This document shows positions 51,680 through 62,815 of a DNA stretch of 64,000 nucleotides, piece by piece. The notes beneath the pieces were generated by a model. It was given only the letters and a program-made list of their open reading frames with translations. It was not told where the DNA came from and made no database searches. Origin of the DNA: Aplectana chamaeleonis (Eukaryota > Nematoda > Chromadorea > Rhabditida > Cosmocercidae); the NCBI GenBank assembly GCA_029168955.1, contig JAPDOI010000379.1, forward strand, positions 186,001 through 250,000, read 5' to 3'. Each line of letters begins with the position of its first letter. The first letter of the stretch is position 1. Both the position numbers and the translations under genes were made by a program.

Positions 51680-52053
51680 CATGTCTTTCCCTAACTGTAT
51701 TTATACGAGGGAAGCAAGGTATATCTCACTCCTGCTTACTCGATTACTAACAGCGGCAGCGGACCTATTCCGCGTAAAGGTGGACTTGCGAGGTGGGTTA
51801 CCGATCCTCCTTTTCGAGTGCCTCCGCATTGCTCCTCACAGTGCTTTAGAACTGTCGGAGTGAGAGGAGGCGCTTGGTAGTGTAGATTCACGAGATCGGT
51901 TAATCTCGAACTACTTTTTAGGCCTCTGATGAAGACGTGAAGGTCGAAACGTCAGACCACTAATAAAATTTCCACCTATGAACCTCGTTGGCATAGCAGT
52001 ATCATAATCATAATAAGATGCCGAGGTTTGAAGAAGGAAGAACATGGAGAATA
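51611..52053 (+). repeat. PLE right pseudo-LTR (direct)
   Basis: The same unit as 48603-49040. Its first part encodes the C-terminus of the PLE protein (NSRVERPMITSDLLPF). Confidence 0.93.
51918..51960 (+). ncRNA. Hammerhead ribozyme motif (right pseudo-LTR)
   Basis: As 48904-48946, but the 3' strand of stem I is AGACC instead of AGGCC, weakening one pair. Confidence 0.65.
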
Positions 52054-52516
52054 CTTCGATCTTGAGATTATTAGCAATATTGATTAAGTGGCCCCGGGTA
52101 GAACTAAAATGACGTAGAAATTGAGAAAAACGCACCAGAAGTACACGAAATCCTTTACTCTCACCCCGCCTCTTTACTCTCACAGGAACTGTTCGTTGCG
52201 ACAATGAAATCTTTAGTAGACCTGTGTTTTGCAATTCTCTACTCTCTATTGCTCCATTCCTTCTTTAGGGCCCTAACTAATCCTGCTTTGCATAAAATAT
52301 TCTTCTATTTTCGATTGACCCAATTTTCCACCGGTGACAACCACCATGAGCATGTTCATCCAACCGGACAACTAGTCCATGGTATGGAATAATGTCCCTG
52401 AAATACGACGTTTTAATTCGTTTCTCGCCGTTTCTTCGTAATTTTGGTAACACTTAGAGGCCAACGCATTATTTTATGTGGAAAACTCGGGAACGAAAAT
52501 CATCGTGAACACTGCC

Positions 52517-52998
52517 TTTAAAGCCACAGTCCAACCCCAGAGGTAATTTTTGATATTATGGTCCGGTCGCCGCCTATAGCAAGCCTGCCAAGCGCGAAAT
52601 CTCAATTCGATCAAATAAGCGAGAAAAATCCAGGAAAATGTCGGCCACGCCCCCTTGAAAGAAAAAATGGGTTACACCCACTGGCTGGTTTCCGACCTCA
52701 ATAGGGAAGAGAAGCGCGAATGATTTTATTCAGAACCTATGTTCTTCAATTTGTTTTTGGTCTGGCTTTATATTGCGGCCTGCTTGAGAACGATGGCTGC
52801 GAATAACGAGAAAATACAGGCTCGAGACAATTCGTCCGCGAACTTCTAGCCCTTCAGAATCGGGATTTTTGAAGAGCCGTGACTCCGCTCCTAGTGAATT
52901 CTGAGCGATTCCAGAGACACCATTGTGATCAGCGTGAAATTTTCTCCAAGATAGGTAGAAAACGAAAAATCGATTCTGAGGTTGGACTGTGACTTTAA
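52517..52998. mobile_element. MITE, TTTAAAGGCACAGTCCAACC family, copy 1
   Basis: Left TTTAAAGCCACAGTCCAACC, right GAGGTTGGACTGTGACTTTA. It abuts the previous MITE at the shared TTTAAAG. The interior has AAATGTCGGCCACGCCCC and GCGACTC-type words found reversed at 53984-54473. Confidence 0.88.
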
Positions 52999-53342
52999 TG
53001 TTAGGACGTTCTTAATAACGATCAGGATATTCGATGAATTTTACTAATTTAATAAAGGCAAATGAAAAAATGAAAAAAAAGGCTGTCGTGTTTTTCTGAT
53101 GAGAAGGCAGACCTGCTCATTACATAAAAGAAAATAAATGAAAAGTCGGTGAAAAAACGGGCAGGGACAAGCTAGAAAGGCTAATTACTGGGTGTCCTCC
53201 AAGACCCAATTAACGATATTCATATGAATGCGTTTTACTATCTTTTTGTTAGCTCCTGAAGTAGTTACTGATCACTTTAAGAGACTACTGACTAGTTAAG
53301 TGAAATAAAAGACAACAAAACAAGCAGTTATAAAGAACATAC
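52999..53342. other. AT-rich spacer, nothing recognised
   Basis: A-rich sequence with two short GGTCTT/CCAAGACCC words; no gene. Confidence 0.4.
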
Positions 53343-53825
53343 AGTTTACCGCAATGTTAAAACGACATGGTGCGATTGCGGTCACACACTAAAACTACGG
53401 TGGAAAACCTGGCTTTAACCAGATTTCATTATCGATCGAAAGCACAGTTAATTTTCTGGGTGAGTTACGGTTTTTCTTTTTTTTTGTTTCGGCATTGTTT
53501 TTGTTTCTGACTGTTTAAATACTGCAAATAGGGGCTATTCTTAGTACGTGAGGGAAATTAGTTGTTTGTTCGGGCTCCGAAGCGTTTTTTTTTCAAAATT
53601 CTGTTTTGAAATCGAAAAAAACGGCAAATCCCTCTCGCACACTAAGAAAAGCCCCTATTCGTACTATTAAAAGAGTCAGAAAAAAACGAAGCAGAAACAA
53701 ACAAGAAAAGAAGAAAAACCGTAACTCACCCAGAAAATCAGCTGTGCTGTCGATCAATAACGGAATCTGGCAAAGAGCCAGGTTTTCCACCGCAGTTTTG
53801 TGTGACCGCAGCATGTCCCCTCAAC
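53343..53825. mobile_element. Fold-back element, GTTTACCGCAATGTTA family, copy 2
   Basis: Same arms as 38081-38568 (GGTGAGTTACGGTTTTTC, CGCACACTAAGAAAAGCCCC). The last part of the right arm has diverged (CATGTCCCCTCAACATCTG). Confidence 0.87.
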
Positions 53826-53983
53826 ATCTGTCGGTGCTGTATTTGTCGGCGGGCGGCCACCAAGCAATAAGCCTTTATAACTTGTTTCTGTTTTTTACTT
53901 GTATTTTTTCTGCGATTTTTCAATTGTTTCCGCTTTTTTGTGACCAGATCTATTTTCTCACGAGGGTAACACAACAGCCGTTC

Positions 53984-54473
53984 TTTAAAGGCACAGTCCA
54001 ACCTCAGAATCGATTTTCTGTTTTTCTGCTTACCTTGGAGAAAATTTTACGCTGATCACAAAATTGTCTCCAGAGTCCTTCAAAACTCGCTACGAACGGA
54101 GTTATGGCCCCTCAAATATTCTGAATTTGAGCGGCGAGAAGTTCGCGGACGAGTTGTCTCGAGCCGGTTTTTTCTTGCTTTTTGCGGCTATCGTTTTGAA
54201 GCAGGTCGCAAAATAAAGCCAGACCGAGAACAAATGGAAGAACATAGATTTGGAGCAAGATCGATCGCGCTTCCTTTCACTATTGAGGCCGGGAGCTTGT
54301 GGGTGGGCGTTACCGAGTTTTTCTTCCATGGGGGCGGCGTCGACTTTTTCCTAGGTTTTTCTCGCTTATTTGAGCGAATCAAGATTTCGCGCTTGGCAGG
54401 GTAGCTATACACGGCGGCCGGAGTATAATATCAAAAATTACCCCTGAGTTTGGAGTGTGCCTCCAAGCGAAGC
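53984..54473. mobile_element. MITE, TTTAAAGGCACAGTCCAACC family, copy 2 (opposite orientation)
   Basis: Left TTTAAAGGCACAGTCCAACC, right CTGAGTTTGGAGTGTGCCTC. The interior is the inverse of 52517-52998. Confidence 0.87.
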
Positions 54474-54862
54474 CTGCCTTCAAACATTGCAGGAAGCGAT
54501 ACGAAACGCATAGCTGATATGTGCGTCTACACAGTAAATAGGGATAATGGCACACTCTTTATGCAGAGCTCGAAACAGCAAGCAAACAGAATATCAGATA
54601 AACGTATACTAGAATAATTCTGAGCAGTTTTACATAACAAATTAAAATAAAAATGGCAGTGCTTCGAAGATTATGGTTCAAGGTATAATACAGATCAAAT
54701 TATGTAATTTGTGAGACAGCTGACACCAAATTGGATTGACGATTACCAAGCAAAAAGGCCAATGCTTGTAATATGTGAGGTGACCAACTGCACTTCCTAG
54801 TAAGAATGGCAAGCATAGAATGCACTAATGACAAATAACGAGGAATATTTTTTTCGGAATCC
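54474..54862. other. AT-rich DNA, nothing recognised
   Basis: No gene or repeat identified. Confidence 0.4.
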
Positions 54863-55333
54863 TTAAAGGCAGTATTCACGATAAGAGCCGTTTTTCCGCC
54901 TATCTTCAAAACCGTCCCATGCTGATTTCAATGATGTCCCTGGAATCGTACAGGACCCCCTTGAAACGAAGTTATGGTCCCTCGAAAAATGAGCTAGGGA
55001 AGCATGGTGGACGGACGAGTTGTCTGAGGCTTGTAACTCCCGTTTTCTGCAGCCGATGTGCGCGAGCTGACCAGAGTAAAGAGAGACGTTAAGAATGAAG
55101 AGAAAAACGGGGCTTTTGATCGGAAACCCTCGCTTATTTAACCACAAATTCAGGGGAACTGTTATAGGACGTGGGCGGAGTGGCCCTAAGGGTTGGCTGG
55201 CCCACGAGATTTACACCCACTTACCGGCCGTTTTTCGTCGCACTTCCGTTCTTAATCTTCTTAGAGGGACACAAAGCTTACGTTTTAGCCAAAAAAAACG
55301 TGCAACGTTTTCTTCGTGAACACTGCCTTCAAA
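54863..55333. mobile_element. MITE, TTAAAGGCAGTGTTCACGAT family, copy 4
   Basis: Left TTAAAGGCAGTATTCACGAT, right TTCGTGAACACTGCCTTCAA; interior as in 36164-36655. Confidence 0.87.
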
Positions 55334-55419
55334 GGAATAACACATCCTCGTGCAGAACCATATTCAGTAGAGCAAGTGCCACATTACATCTCAAAAATTG
55401 CAATTCATGGAGTACATTC

Positions 55420-55560
55420 GGTACGGATTACGCTAATACTCTCCGTTTCTTATGGTGCGCTGACGCAAACTTGGTGCACGTACGTTATAACATATGCGCA
55501 CCGAGTTTGCGCCAAAGCACAATAAGGAACGAAGAGTATCAATGAAATCCGTGCCGACTG
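55420..55560. repeat. Hairpin of the TTTGCGCCAA family
   Basis: GTGCGCTGACGCAAACTTGGTGCACG pairs imperfectly with TGCGCACCGAGTTTGCGCCAAAGCAC (given as end words); GATTACGCTAATACTC pairs with GAGTATCAATGAAATCC. Confidence 0.65.
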
Positions 55561-55850
55561 TAAATATCGTCCGTGTCATATAATTAGGTAGCGGCACCCA
55601 GCTATTTAGCAGGAAATCTTTTTTCGACAGCCACAATCCCGTTATTCCGCCCCCCCCCCATTTCTCTTTCAAAGTCGAAGTTTTAACGATATCCTCCACG
55701 AAATTTCATTATTGGAAAGAATCTTTTCTTTCGTTTCTTTTTTGTTGAACTTTTCCCTCCAAGCAGCGTCGCTGCTTCCTAACAGAGGGCCACGGACAAT
55801 ACGGTTAAATAAAAACTCAGCGTTTACAAAAATGATTGTGCGAGAGTGTA

Positions 55851-57322
55851 CAGGGTGTTCGAAAAATATTGGCGCGCTAATTGGCTTCTACTTCATGAGA
55901 CACTTTTGGTGTCTAAAATCTTGCTATGTAAATATTTTGGATTTTTTTAGATCTCAGCTCTGTATTTCTCATCAATATTCTGTAGATATTGATTTTAAAT
56001 TTAATACAATCAAAGCTAGTCCGAAGGGCGGCACCATCAACGCATCGAAAAACTTGAGGCGCACGAGTCTCATCGCCAATCAGCTCAGACTTACCCAAGG
56101 ATGTTATTAGCCGTCTTCGTCAGCTATGCCCAATCTCTGACAACGCTGGTAAAGGCAAAAAGATCAGTTTTCGCATATCTAAGGCTGTCAAGAATGTGTG
56201 TGCCCGAGCCTACGCAATTCTCGACTGTCGATGAGGTGGATCGCTAGAAAAAGGAATATGTGGATTTGAGCCATCTGGAAACTCGTCAGGAACAAGCTGA
56301 ATCTTTCGGGGTCTGCAGAGTTGCAGAGACCGGCGAGCGGTCGCCGAGCGTCAGCCTTGACGCGGCGACAAACTGTTCCGAAACATTACCGTCGCAGCGT
56401 TGGTTGCCGCTCGCTGGCAGTTTCGTAGGGCCGTCGCGGCGTTAATACACTCAGCGGTGCTCCCTGGTCGCCCTTCATGCCGCGTCGATCGTCCTCGTCT
56501 CCGAATGTAATCGATAGTGCATCACCCAGTGCTGTTCTTCGATGCGAGCAACGCCGCGAATTCAACTCTGCGGACCCCTTTTGTTCACACCTTTTAGAGC
56601 AGACCCGTGTGCTGTCCGCCAACAAAAAATTGATATGAGACCAAAAGTGTAGGAAGCTCCTTCACCGTTGCACCGGAGTCACGCGTTGCGTCATGGCCTT
56701 TTTAGATGGAACAAATTATCAAACTGAAATTCATAAAGAGTTGCTGAAACAATTGGACTGCAGCCTGAAAAATTAATGAGGTCTTACTTCAAAGAAGCAT
56801 CCCTAAGTGGACGGCTCGCGCGACTTCTGTGATGGTTTTGAAAGTCATCGCTAGCGAAGGCAGAGCTCCGTCGCTTTTCGTGGATTCTAACATGAAAATC
56901 AGCAGGGAAGTTTGCGGGAAAACATTCCAGGAGATTGTTTTGGTGCGCTGTTGCACTTTCCGATTGGGCAGCAGACCCTGGTGCTTCACACAAGGCCATG
57001 GGTGAGCACAGACGGCGAAATCAATTGAAGAGTGGCGTCGACGCGAGCTACCCGGAGTCAAACGCGCACGAAGAATTGCGGTCTCGCTCGTCGGACTTAC
57101 TTGAACGAAATAGATGACGACTACCTTCGTGACTGCTGCGACGCCTTCCTGAGACGACTTCGAGCCCTTATTCATATAGGTGGCGGAAATTCCCAGATCT
57201 GGCCACTGCTTTGCGTTAACACTAGTATGAGTAGGTGCATCCAATTTCGTTATTCTCAAAATCCAGAGTGGCATGCGTGAAACACTTCAATATCTGCGCG
57301 CCAATAATTATGGAACACCCTG
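55851..57322 (+). mobile_element. Mariner-like DNA transposon, decayed
   Basis: Terminal inverted repeats: CAGGGTGTTCGAAAAATATT and GGCGCGC at the left; TGCGCGCCAATAATTATGGA and ACACCCTG at the right. The left TA target base pair is kept (55849-55850), the right has become TG. Length 1.47 kb is normal for mariner. The insert 56290-56630 looks foreign. Confidence 0.8.
56795..57190 (+). pseudogene. Mariner transposase C-terminal remnant
   Basis: Plus-strand frames give SVMVLKVIASEGRAPSLFVD, then NMKISREVCGKTFQEIV, then an AHTA-like zone, EWRRRELPGV and a degenerate WPP..PD..P zone, then DYLRDCCDAFLRRLRALIHI. These are in the order of mariner transposases (SVMVWGGIS, catalytic D block, C-terminal helix). 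Several frameshifts and stops make it inactive. The minus-strand frame over the same bases is a shadow. Confidence 0.72.
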
Positions 57323-57552
57323 TGAAGAAAAAGCGCGAACTCAACTTTAAAACATCACCTGATTCGAAGAATTGTTTTGGCCTGCTCGTTTCCAAATTTC
57401 GTTCAACACACGATATGGATTTTCTAGAGAAATCCCGCTTAAATTTGGGGAACAGAGTCTATTCAAATTCTCGGTAATCTCATTAAATTAGGCTCTTCTC
57501 AGAAATGCTAAAGAATACTTGAGTAGAAGAAAGGCTTTCAATAAGATCATCT

Positions 57553-60500
57553 CTACCCATCGAGCATAGTCGGCGGAATCGGGAATACACCAACACCCAG
57601 AGAATGTCTTGGGGACCCGAGCGATGTTGTGGATTCCCACTCATCAGTTTCTTCACGATACACCTCCACTGAAGAAAGAATCTTATCGCCATCGAACCTG
57701 TAAGCTTTCGACATGTGAAGTTACTGAACTATTCCAGCATGTGAAAATAAACGTACCCTCCCATAGCATAAATTGCACTTGCGTAACAGACCAGTGACAC
57801 CGAACGACGCTTAGTTTTCATCGGGGTTATCGAAGACCACTGCTTTGTATGAGGATCGTAACACTCGACACTATTCAGAAGCTTGCTGCCATCGCTCCTG
57901 GATTTTTCCTCATGAATTAGCGAGAAAGGTAGGGCTCCAGAGAAGTAACTACAGAGGCAAAGTCATACTGTGCGCCAAGAGCATACACCTCACCCTTCTC
58001 AGTTTCGGCGTCTGCGCTTAGCATTGTTGAACTACTTGTAAGGCGCTATTCAAACTTCCCAACGTCAGCGCGTCCGGCGCGGGCGTCGCATTGGAGTTTG
58101 AATACTTTCTACGAGCGTCACGCGCGTCACGTACTCGTGGAGGCTATGAGTACTCCAGCGGTAGCGAAGGGGAATAAAGTGGGCCTTGACATTGTCAAGT
58201 AAGCAAAACTTGTACACGTGTTCACTATCATGGTAGCAGAAGATAGTACTGGAACTTATTATTATCATGGAACGGAATGAAATTGGTGATGGATTAAGAA
58301 AGAAAATGATGAAGGAGTTGTAACGGCCGTCGCCGCCATGGTTGAGCGGGAGTCAGGCCATTCTTCTCCAACGCCACGCTCGCGCGTGACGCGCTGGCGT
58401 TGAGAAGTATGAACAGCGACTAACGAGCAAATTCACACTCACCCTCCGCATACATAAATCTTCCCATTGAACGTCGTCGCTCCGAATTTTTCTCGCTTCG
58501 ACTTCATCGGTGCCACCGTTTCCCACTGTCCGCTCTCCGGAGAGAAGCGCTCTACCGATGATAGACACGAACTTCCGTCATTACCACCTATTACTGAAAT
58601 TATTGGTTTTGAAATAGAGACATACGTTGTTTCTGTCACAATGTTTCTTATATCCTCTTGTTGAGTACGTTTCTGCGTAGCAACCTACTTGAAGGCATCG
58701 TCCACGCTGCAAATCACTTTTCATTCCTCAGGCTCAATCCATAAATAAGCCTTTAAAATAAGCTACATATATTACATGGTTACGTTTGGTACTCACAACG
58801 ATCAACTTTTCCTTTCTCACAAGTAACCGGGAAAAGAAAGGTGAACTCGATTTGAGTGGGAGAACAGCTCTCAGCTAGACATCAATTTTTCCTCTCAAAA
58901 GTCATTTGTGTTACAACAAAGTGGGTGGATTCAAGTTTAAGGAGTCAGCTATCGGTAATTTTTTTTATAGTCAACGTCGCTTTAAAGGCACAGTACACCC
59001 TCAGATATGAATTTTGAGATTTTCATCTAATTGTGTAGAAGACCCCTCCTGTATAACACGTGCCAAATGCGAGATCTCAATTCCTCGAAATAAGCGAGAT
59101 ATAAGCGACCACCACAGGCCCGACCCCCTTCGCTCACCACCACAGGCCCGACCCCCTAACATATTTTCGAACTCGATAGCGGCTAGATGGATGGATGAAA
59201 TCCAACAAGTCGTTGTTCTTCAGTCCACTGCCGGACTATCTCCATATCCTGGTTCGCTCTCGCGCATCGATTGCAAATGGAGAGAAATACGGGCCTGAGA
59301 CAACTCGTCCACCAAATTTTCACCCTCAAATTCTAGGCATCTTCAAGGAGCCATAACTCTGTTCAAAGGGGGTCTTGGACGATTTCAGAGATACCACTGG
59401 GATCAGCGTGTGACTCTCTCCAAGATGAGCATAAAATCTGGAAATTAATTTTTTGGGTGTCCTGTGCCTTTAAAGGCACAGCCCGACCTCAGAACCGTTT
59501 TTCTGTTTTTCTACTTATCTTAGAACAATCCCATGCTGATTCCAATGATGCCTCTGGAATCGTACAAGTCCCCTTGGAAACGGAGTTTTGACTCCACAAA
59601 AATTAAACTGCGGAAGCATGGTGGACGAGTTGTCTGGGGCTTGTAATTACCGTCATTTGCAACCGAAGTATGCGAGCTGACCTGAATAAAGAGACAAGTT
59701 GAGAATAAAGAGAAGAACGGGGCTATTGATCAGAAACCGCCGCTCATCTTGCCACTCGCAAGATCCAAAAAAGTTACAATGGTTAAGCTAAGTTTTGTAA
59801 AAACGCGGAGCATTTGCCAAACTTGGCAAAAAACGTCCGATGCTTGTCACTTTTTTGAACGAGGACGTTTTTGGATTTTTTGGAACGCCATATTATTTAT
59901 TCACAGCTCAAATTCCTGCATAATAATGTAGCATAGGCGTGGATCCTGAAGAGACTTTGCGTTCCTCATTGGAGGTTGGCGCAAGCTCGGTGCACCTATG
60001 TTGTAGCATAGGGCACCGAGTTTGCGCCAACCTGCAACAGTGACGCAAAGTCTCTTCCGGATCCATGCCGATGTTACATTGTGGACCGAAGTTCCCTAAA
60101 ATCGCTTTGTTTTCAGGTGAAATTATTTTTGTGGTCGTTTCACAAAAACGTCGTGCGCGGCGAAGTGCGGCGAAATTTTGAGTAGTAATTGTACAATTAT
60201 TAGAAGAGCAATCTCTATGTTTTCTTCGTGAATTGGATAAAAAAGGGGTCATCTAGAGAACTGTACAAATTGAATTTTGAAAATCCTTCGTTAAAGACGC
60301 TTGATGCTTCCCGAAAAGTCGGACTTGTGTTGCGAAAGCCCAGACCGATAGATGGAGGATTTCGAAAATTCAATCTGCACAGTCTTGAGATGGCCCCACT
60401 TTCATCTAACTCTCGAAGAAAACATAGAGATTACTCTTCTATTACTTGTACAATTACTACTCGAAGTTTCGCCGCCTTTTGCCGCGCGCTTTTCAGTGGA

Positions 60501-60790
60501 AAACAAGGCGATTTTAGGGAACTTCGGTCTACACTGCACATTATTATGCAGGAATTTGAGCTGCGAATATGATGGCGTTTTCAGAATTCAAAATGTCTTC
60601 ATTCAAAGAAGTTACATGCATCGGACTACTTTTTTCTTTTACAAAACTTAGCGCGGGTATTGTACATACGCGTGGAAGAATTTACTTACTCACCGTACAA
60701 ATATCCATCGAGAACCGCAGCAGCTGCAGCATATCGCGGTCCTGTTAACTCTACACCTTCCTTCCACTCATTTTGCTCCGGATGGTATAC
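57553..60790 (-). CDS. Kelch-repeat protein (KLHL type), C-terminal exons
   Basis: Four minus-strand exons with matching phases: 60694-60790, 58443-58593, 57757-57897 and 57553-57697 (TAG). They give 177 residues. Repeats: VYHPEQNEWKEG..GPRYAAAAAVLDGYLY; VIGGNDGSSCLSSVERFSPE..W..VAPMKSKREKFGATTFNGKIY; VCGGSDGSKLLNSVECYDPH..W..ITPMKTKRRSVSLV..AIY; AMGGFDGDKILSSVEVY..E..EW; then a short tail SLGVGVFPIPPTMLDG. Each blade has the diglycine, the Tyr and the Trp at standard spacing. The earlier repeats and any BTB/BACK domains should lie beyond the window or in unseen exons above 60790. Such proteins are usually Cullin-3 substrate adaptors; the substrate is unknown. Introns are 59, 545 and 2100 bp, the last filled by MITEs and hairpins. 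Confidence 0.9.
58050..58415. repeat. Fold-back element in kelch intron
   Basis: GCGCTATTCAAACTTCCCAACG..CAGCGCGTC at the left is the imperfect inverse of GACGCGCTGGCGTTGAGAAG..TGAACAGCG at the right (end words). Confidence 0.65.
58981..59475. mobile_element. MITE, TTTAAAGGCACAG family, copy 3
   Basis: Left TTTAAAGGCACAGTACACCC; right GGGTGTCCTGTGCCTTTAAA. The interior holds ACCACAGGCCCGACCCCCT twice as a direct repeat. In the kelch intron. Confidence 0.87.
59469..59755. mobile_element. MITE half copy, abutting the previous one
   Basis: Starts TTTAAAGGCACAGCCCGACC and continues like 36164-36655 (CCCATGCTGATTCCAATGAT), but no right terminus is found. Confidence 0.75.
59880..60575. repeat. 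Nested inverted repeats in kelch intron
   Basis: Outer: CAGCTCAAATTCCTGCATAA at 59901 pairs with the complement near 60540-60560; TGTTTTCTTCGTGAATTG and CTCGAAGAAAACATAGAG also pair. Inner hairpin 59938-60068: GTGGATCC..AAGAGACTTTGCG and CGCAAAGTCTCTTCCGGATCC, with the CACCGAGTTTGCGCCAA word. Confidence 0.8.
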
Positions 60791-61834
60791 CTACAATCAC
60801 CTTACTCAATGTATTGCAGCACCAAAAAAGTCCTTCCCAGCAGGGACGAGTGCGAACGTTTTCACGCGACTAACAAACTGAAGGGGTCCGACCGCAGATT
60901 TATTTCGAACTGGACCCCAAAACGTTCCTACCTCCAGTTCTCCCAACTGAGACCAACATGGGGGGGGGATAAAATCAATTCTGCCCTCACGTTCTTCCAC
61001 TTGAGAGTACTTAGGATGACAAACGATACGGCTCGAGATAAATCCGCGGTCGAACCCCGATCGAGGAGCTGCAGTCGGACCCGACGAATGCCGTGAGTGG
61101 TTGAGGATCACTCAGCAGCCAGCGCGGCATCGTGTCCCCCGGCATATGTTTCGCGGTCATTTCCACCATAGCATCCTCCTGGTCCTCTATAGTAAAAATG
61201 CTTACTATACCGAATTGAGCTGTTGATTTCACGAAGTTATAAGCTCGGAACAGTCGTTACGCTATCAATTATAGCTTAAAATGCGCCCCCCCCCCCTCTG
61301 TGCACACCGTAAGCCTTAGCCTGGTTTAGGGCTTACCATCAGAGGCCCGATTCATCAAAGCATTTTCCATGGTAAGTTTGCGTTATCTACTAACCGCAAC
61401 CTTTATATGTTATTCACGGGTTTGATGACTCACTGATAGCGATCGTAGTTAGCCGATAACGCTAACTTACCATAGAAAATGCTCTTATCAATTTGGCCTC
61501 AGGGGCAAAATGCGACTTCTGACGATATCTAGAGCGCAACGATAACTACGGCCCAAAATGTTTCTCTAGGGGCTATAAATTACGATGAATTACTGTAATT
61601 ATAAGGCAATTTGGTCAGAGTGTCAGATTTGGCTCGAAACTTCTCTGCGGGTGTTATTCGTACTGGCGTATACGAATTTTACGCTCACCTGCCAATTTTC
61701 GAAATAACAAAAATAAGAATTTGTCCCCTGAATGGCATTTCACCCACCGTAACTTACAATGAATAGCAGAATTTCAACAATCAGATCCTAGATTCGTGTT
61801 CAACACCTTATCATCTCCACACACATACTCTTCA
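60791..61834. other. DNA upstream of the visible kelch exons
   Basis: No further kelch repeat seen. Contains a palindrome CATTTTCCATGGTAAGTTTG ... CTTACCATAGAAAATG (61362-61482), C and G runs, and a stretch resembling 24780-25260. Confidence 0.45.
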
Positions 61835-62157
61835 GGGGTCGTATTCGCCAACAACCCGCCGAGGGTAGTCGAAGGGAAGCGGAAGGGATGATACCGAGCG
61901 CGGCAGAGGAGCAGATCAACATATCTTACACCATGTAAGATGAAAATGCAAACTGTGTGTTACGTATCGATATCACTGCGAAAGATAAAGATTCCATCGC
62001 GAAGCGACCATTCTTCAGCTATGCTATACGAAAAATTCCGGCGGTCGCGAGGGAAGCCAAGGGAGGCAAGGGGTTGCCGTGGAGCGCGCACTTTGTACTG
62101 AAATTTCACCTCATCTACCCTTCGACTCCCCGGCGGGTTGATGGCGAATACGACCCC
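61835..62157. mobile_element. Non-autonomous DNA element, GGGGTCGTATTCGCCAA family, short copy
   Basis: Ends GGGGTCGTATTCGCCAACAA and TTGATGGCGAATACGACCCC. Shares the CGACCGCCGAAAG-like GGCGGTCGCGAGGGAAGCC and TACTGAAATTTCACCTCAT segments with 28844-29787. Confidence 0.87.
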
Positions 62158-62162
62158 AGGAG

Positions 62163-62815
62163 GCGTATGCAAGAACGCGACGGTTGGAGCAGGGGCAGTG
62201 CAGTCGGCGCCTCTGAAGATCGCCGATGATTACAAGACTGGGCATGTCTATCGTGGTTGGTTACAAGTCAACCTACGCCCCAGTAGTCTTTCTCGCTGTG
62301 CCCTAGCCGCCCCAGCTAGAAACTTGGGGCACGGCGAGATTACTACTGAGGCAAGGCATAGAGTTCACGTAGTAATTTTAGTCTGATGAATGAAGGAGGG
62401 ATCACCACGCGCGCGATCGAAACCCCATTGGCCTGTGTAGCGGCCAACACCGCACGGGCAGCCGCCTGGTCCATGTGGGTGGTGGCCATCGTGTATCAAC
62501 GCCCCTGAGGAGGCGGGAGAAGCGGGGGAGGAGCGAGGTTCCTGATTGGACGCAACAGCCGGGGGCCGGGGCTAGCCCGTATTGCGTGCACTCAAGACCC
62601 TCGCTCCTCCCCCGTTTCTCCCGCCTCATCATGGGTGTTGATACACGATGGCCACCACCCGGTCCATGTGTCAGACTAAAATGAAAACGGATATCATACG
62701 TATGTTGACTTGTAACCAACTGCGATAGACGTGTCCAGTCTTGTAAGCATCGGTGATTTTCGAAGGCTCCGATTGCACTGTCCTGCCTAACCGTCGCGTT
62801 CTTGCATACGACCCC
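62163..62815. mobile_element. Nested fold-back elements
   Basis: Outer arms: GTATGCAAGAACGCGACGGTT at 62164 and its complement AACCGTCGCGTTCTTGCATAC near 62790-62810 (about 21 bp cores, continued imperfectly to 62385/62690). Inner arms: GGTGGTGGCCATCGTGTATC (62478) and GATACACGATGGCCACCACC (62640), with CGGGAGAAGCGGGGGAGGAG against CTCCTCCCCCGTTTCTCCCG. Confidence 0.85.

Larger units (their letters stand above)
48186..52053 (+). mobile_element. Penelope-like retroelement, near complete
   Basis: Layout: inverted pseudo-LTR 48186-48600 (minus), direct pseudo-LTR 48603-49040, coding body, direct pseudo-LTR about 51611-52053. A 12-bp target duplication CTTCGATCTTGA stands at 48174-48185 and 52054-52065. 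Total about 3.87 kb. The two direct pseudo-LTRs differ by only a few substitutions and short indels, so the insertion is fairly young. Head-to-head tails and hammerhead motifs are family traits of Penelope-like elements. Confidence 0.95.
48151..52522. mobile_element. MITE, TTAAAGGCAGTGTTCACGAT family, copy 3, split by a PLE
   Basis: The left end TTAAAGGCAGTGTTCACGAT at 48151 and right end ATCGTGAACACTGCCTTTAA at 52522 belong to one element. Its interior continues on both sides of the PLE (CTTCGATCTTGA, then GAGATTATTAGC) and matches 4369-4861 throughout. Confidence 0.88.

Noticed and set aside
56789..57274. 161-residue minus-strand frame
   Set aside because: Shadow of the decayed mariner transposase, which reads on the plus strand.
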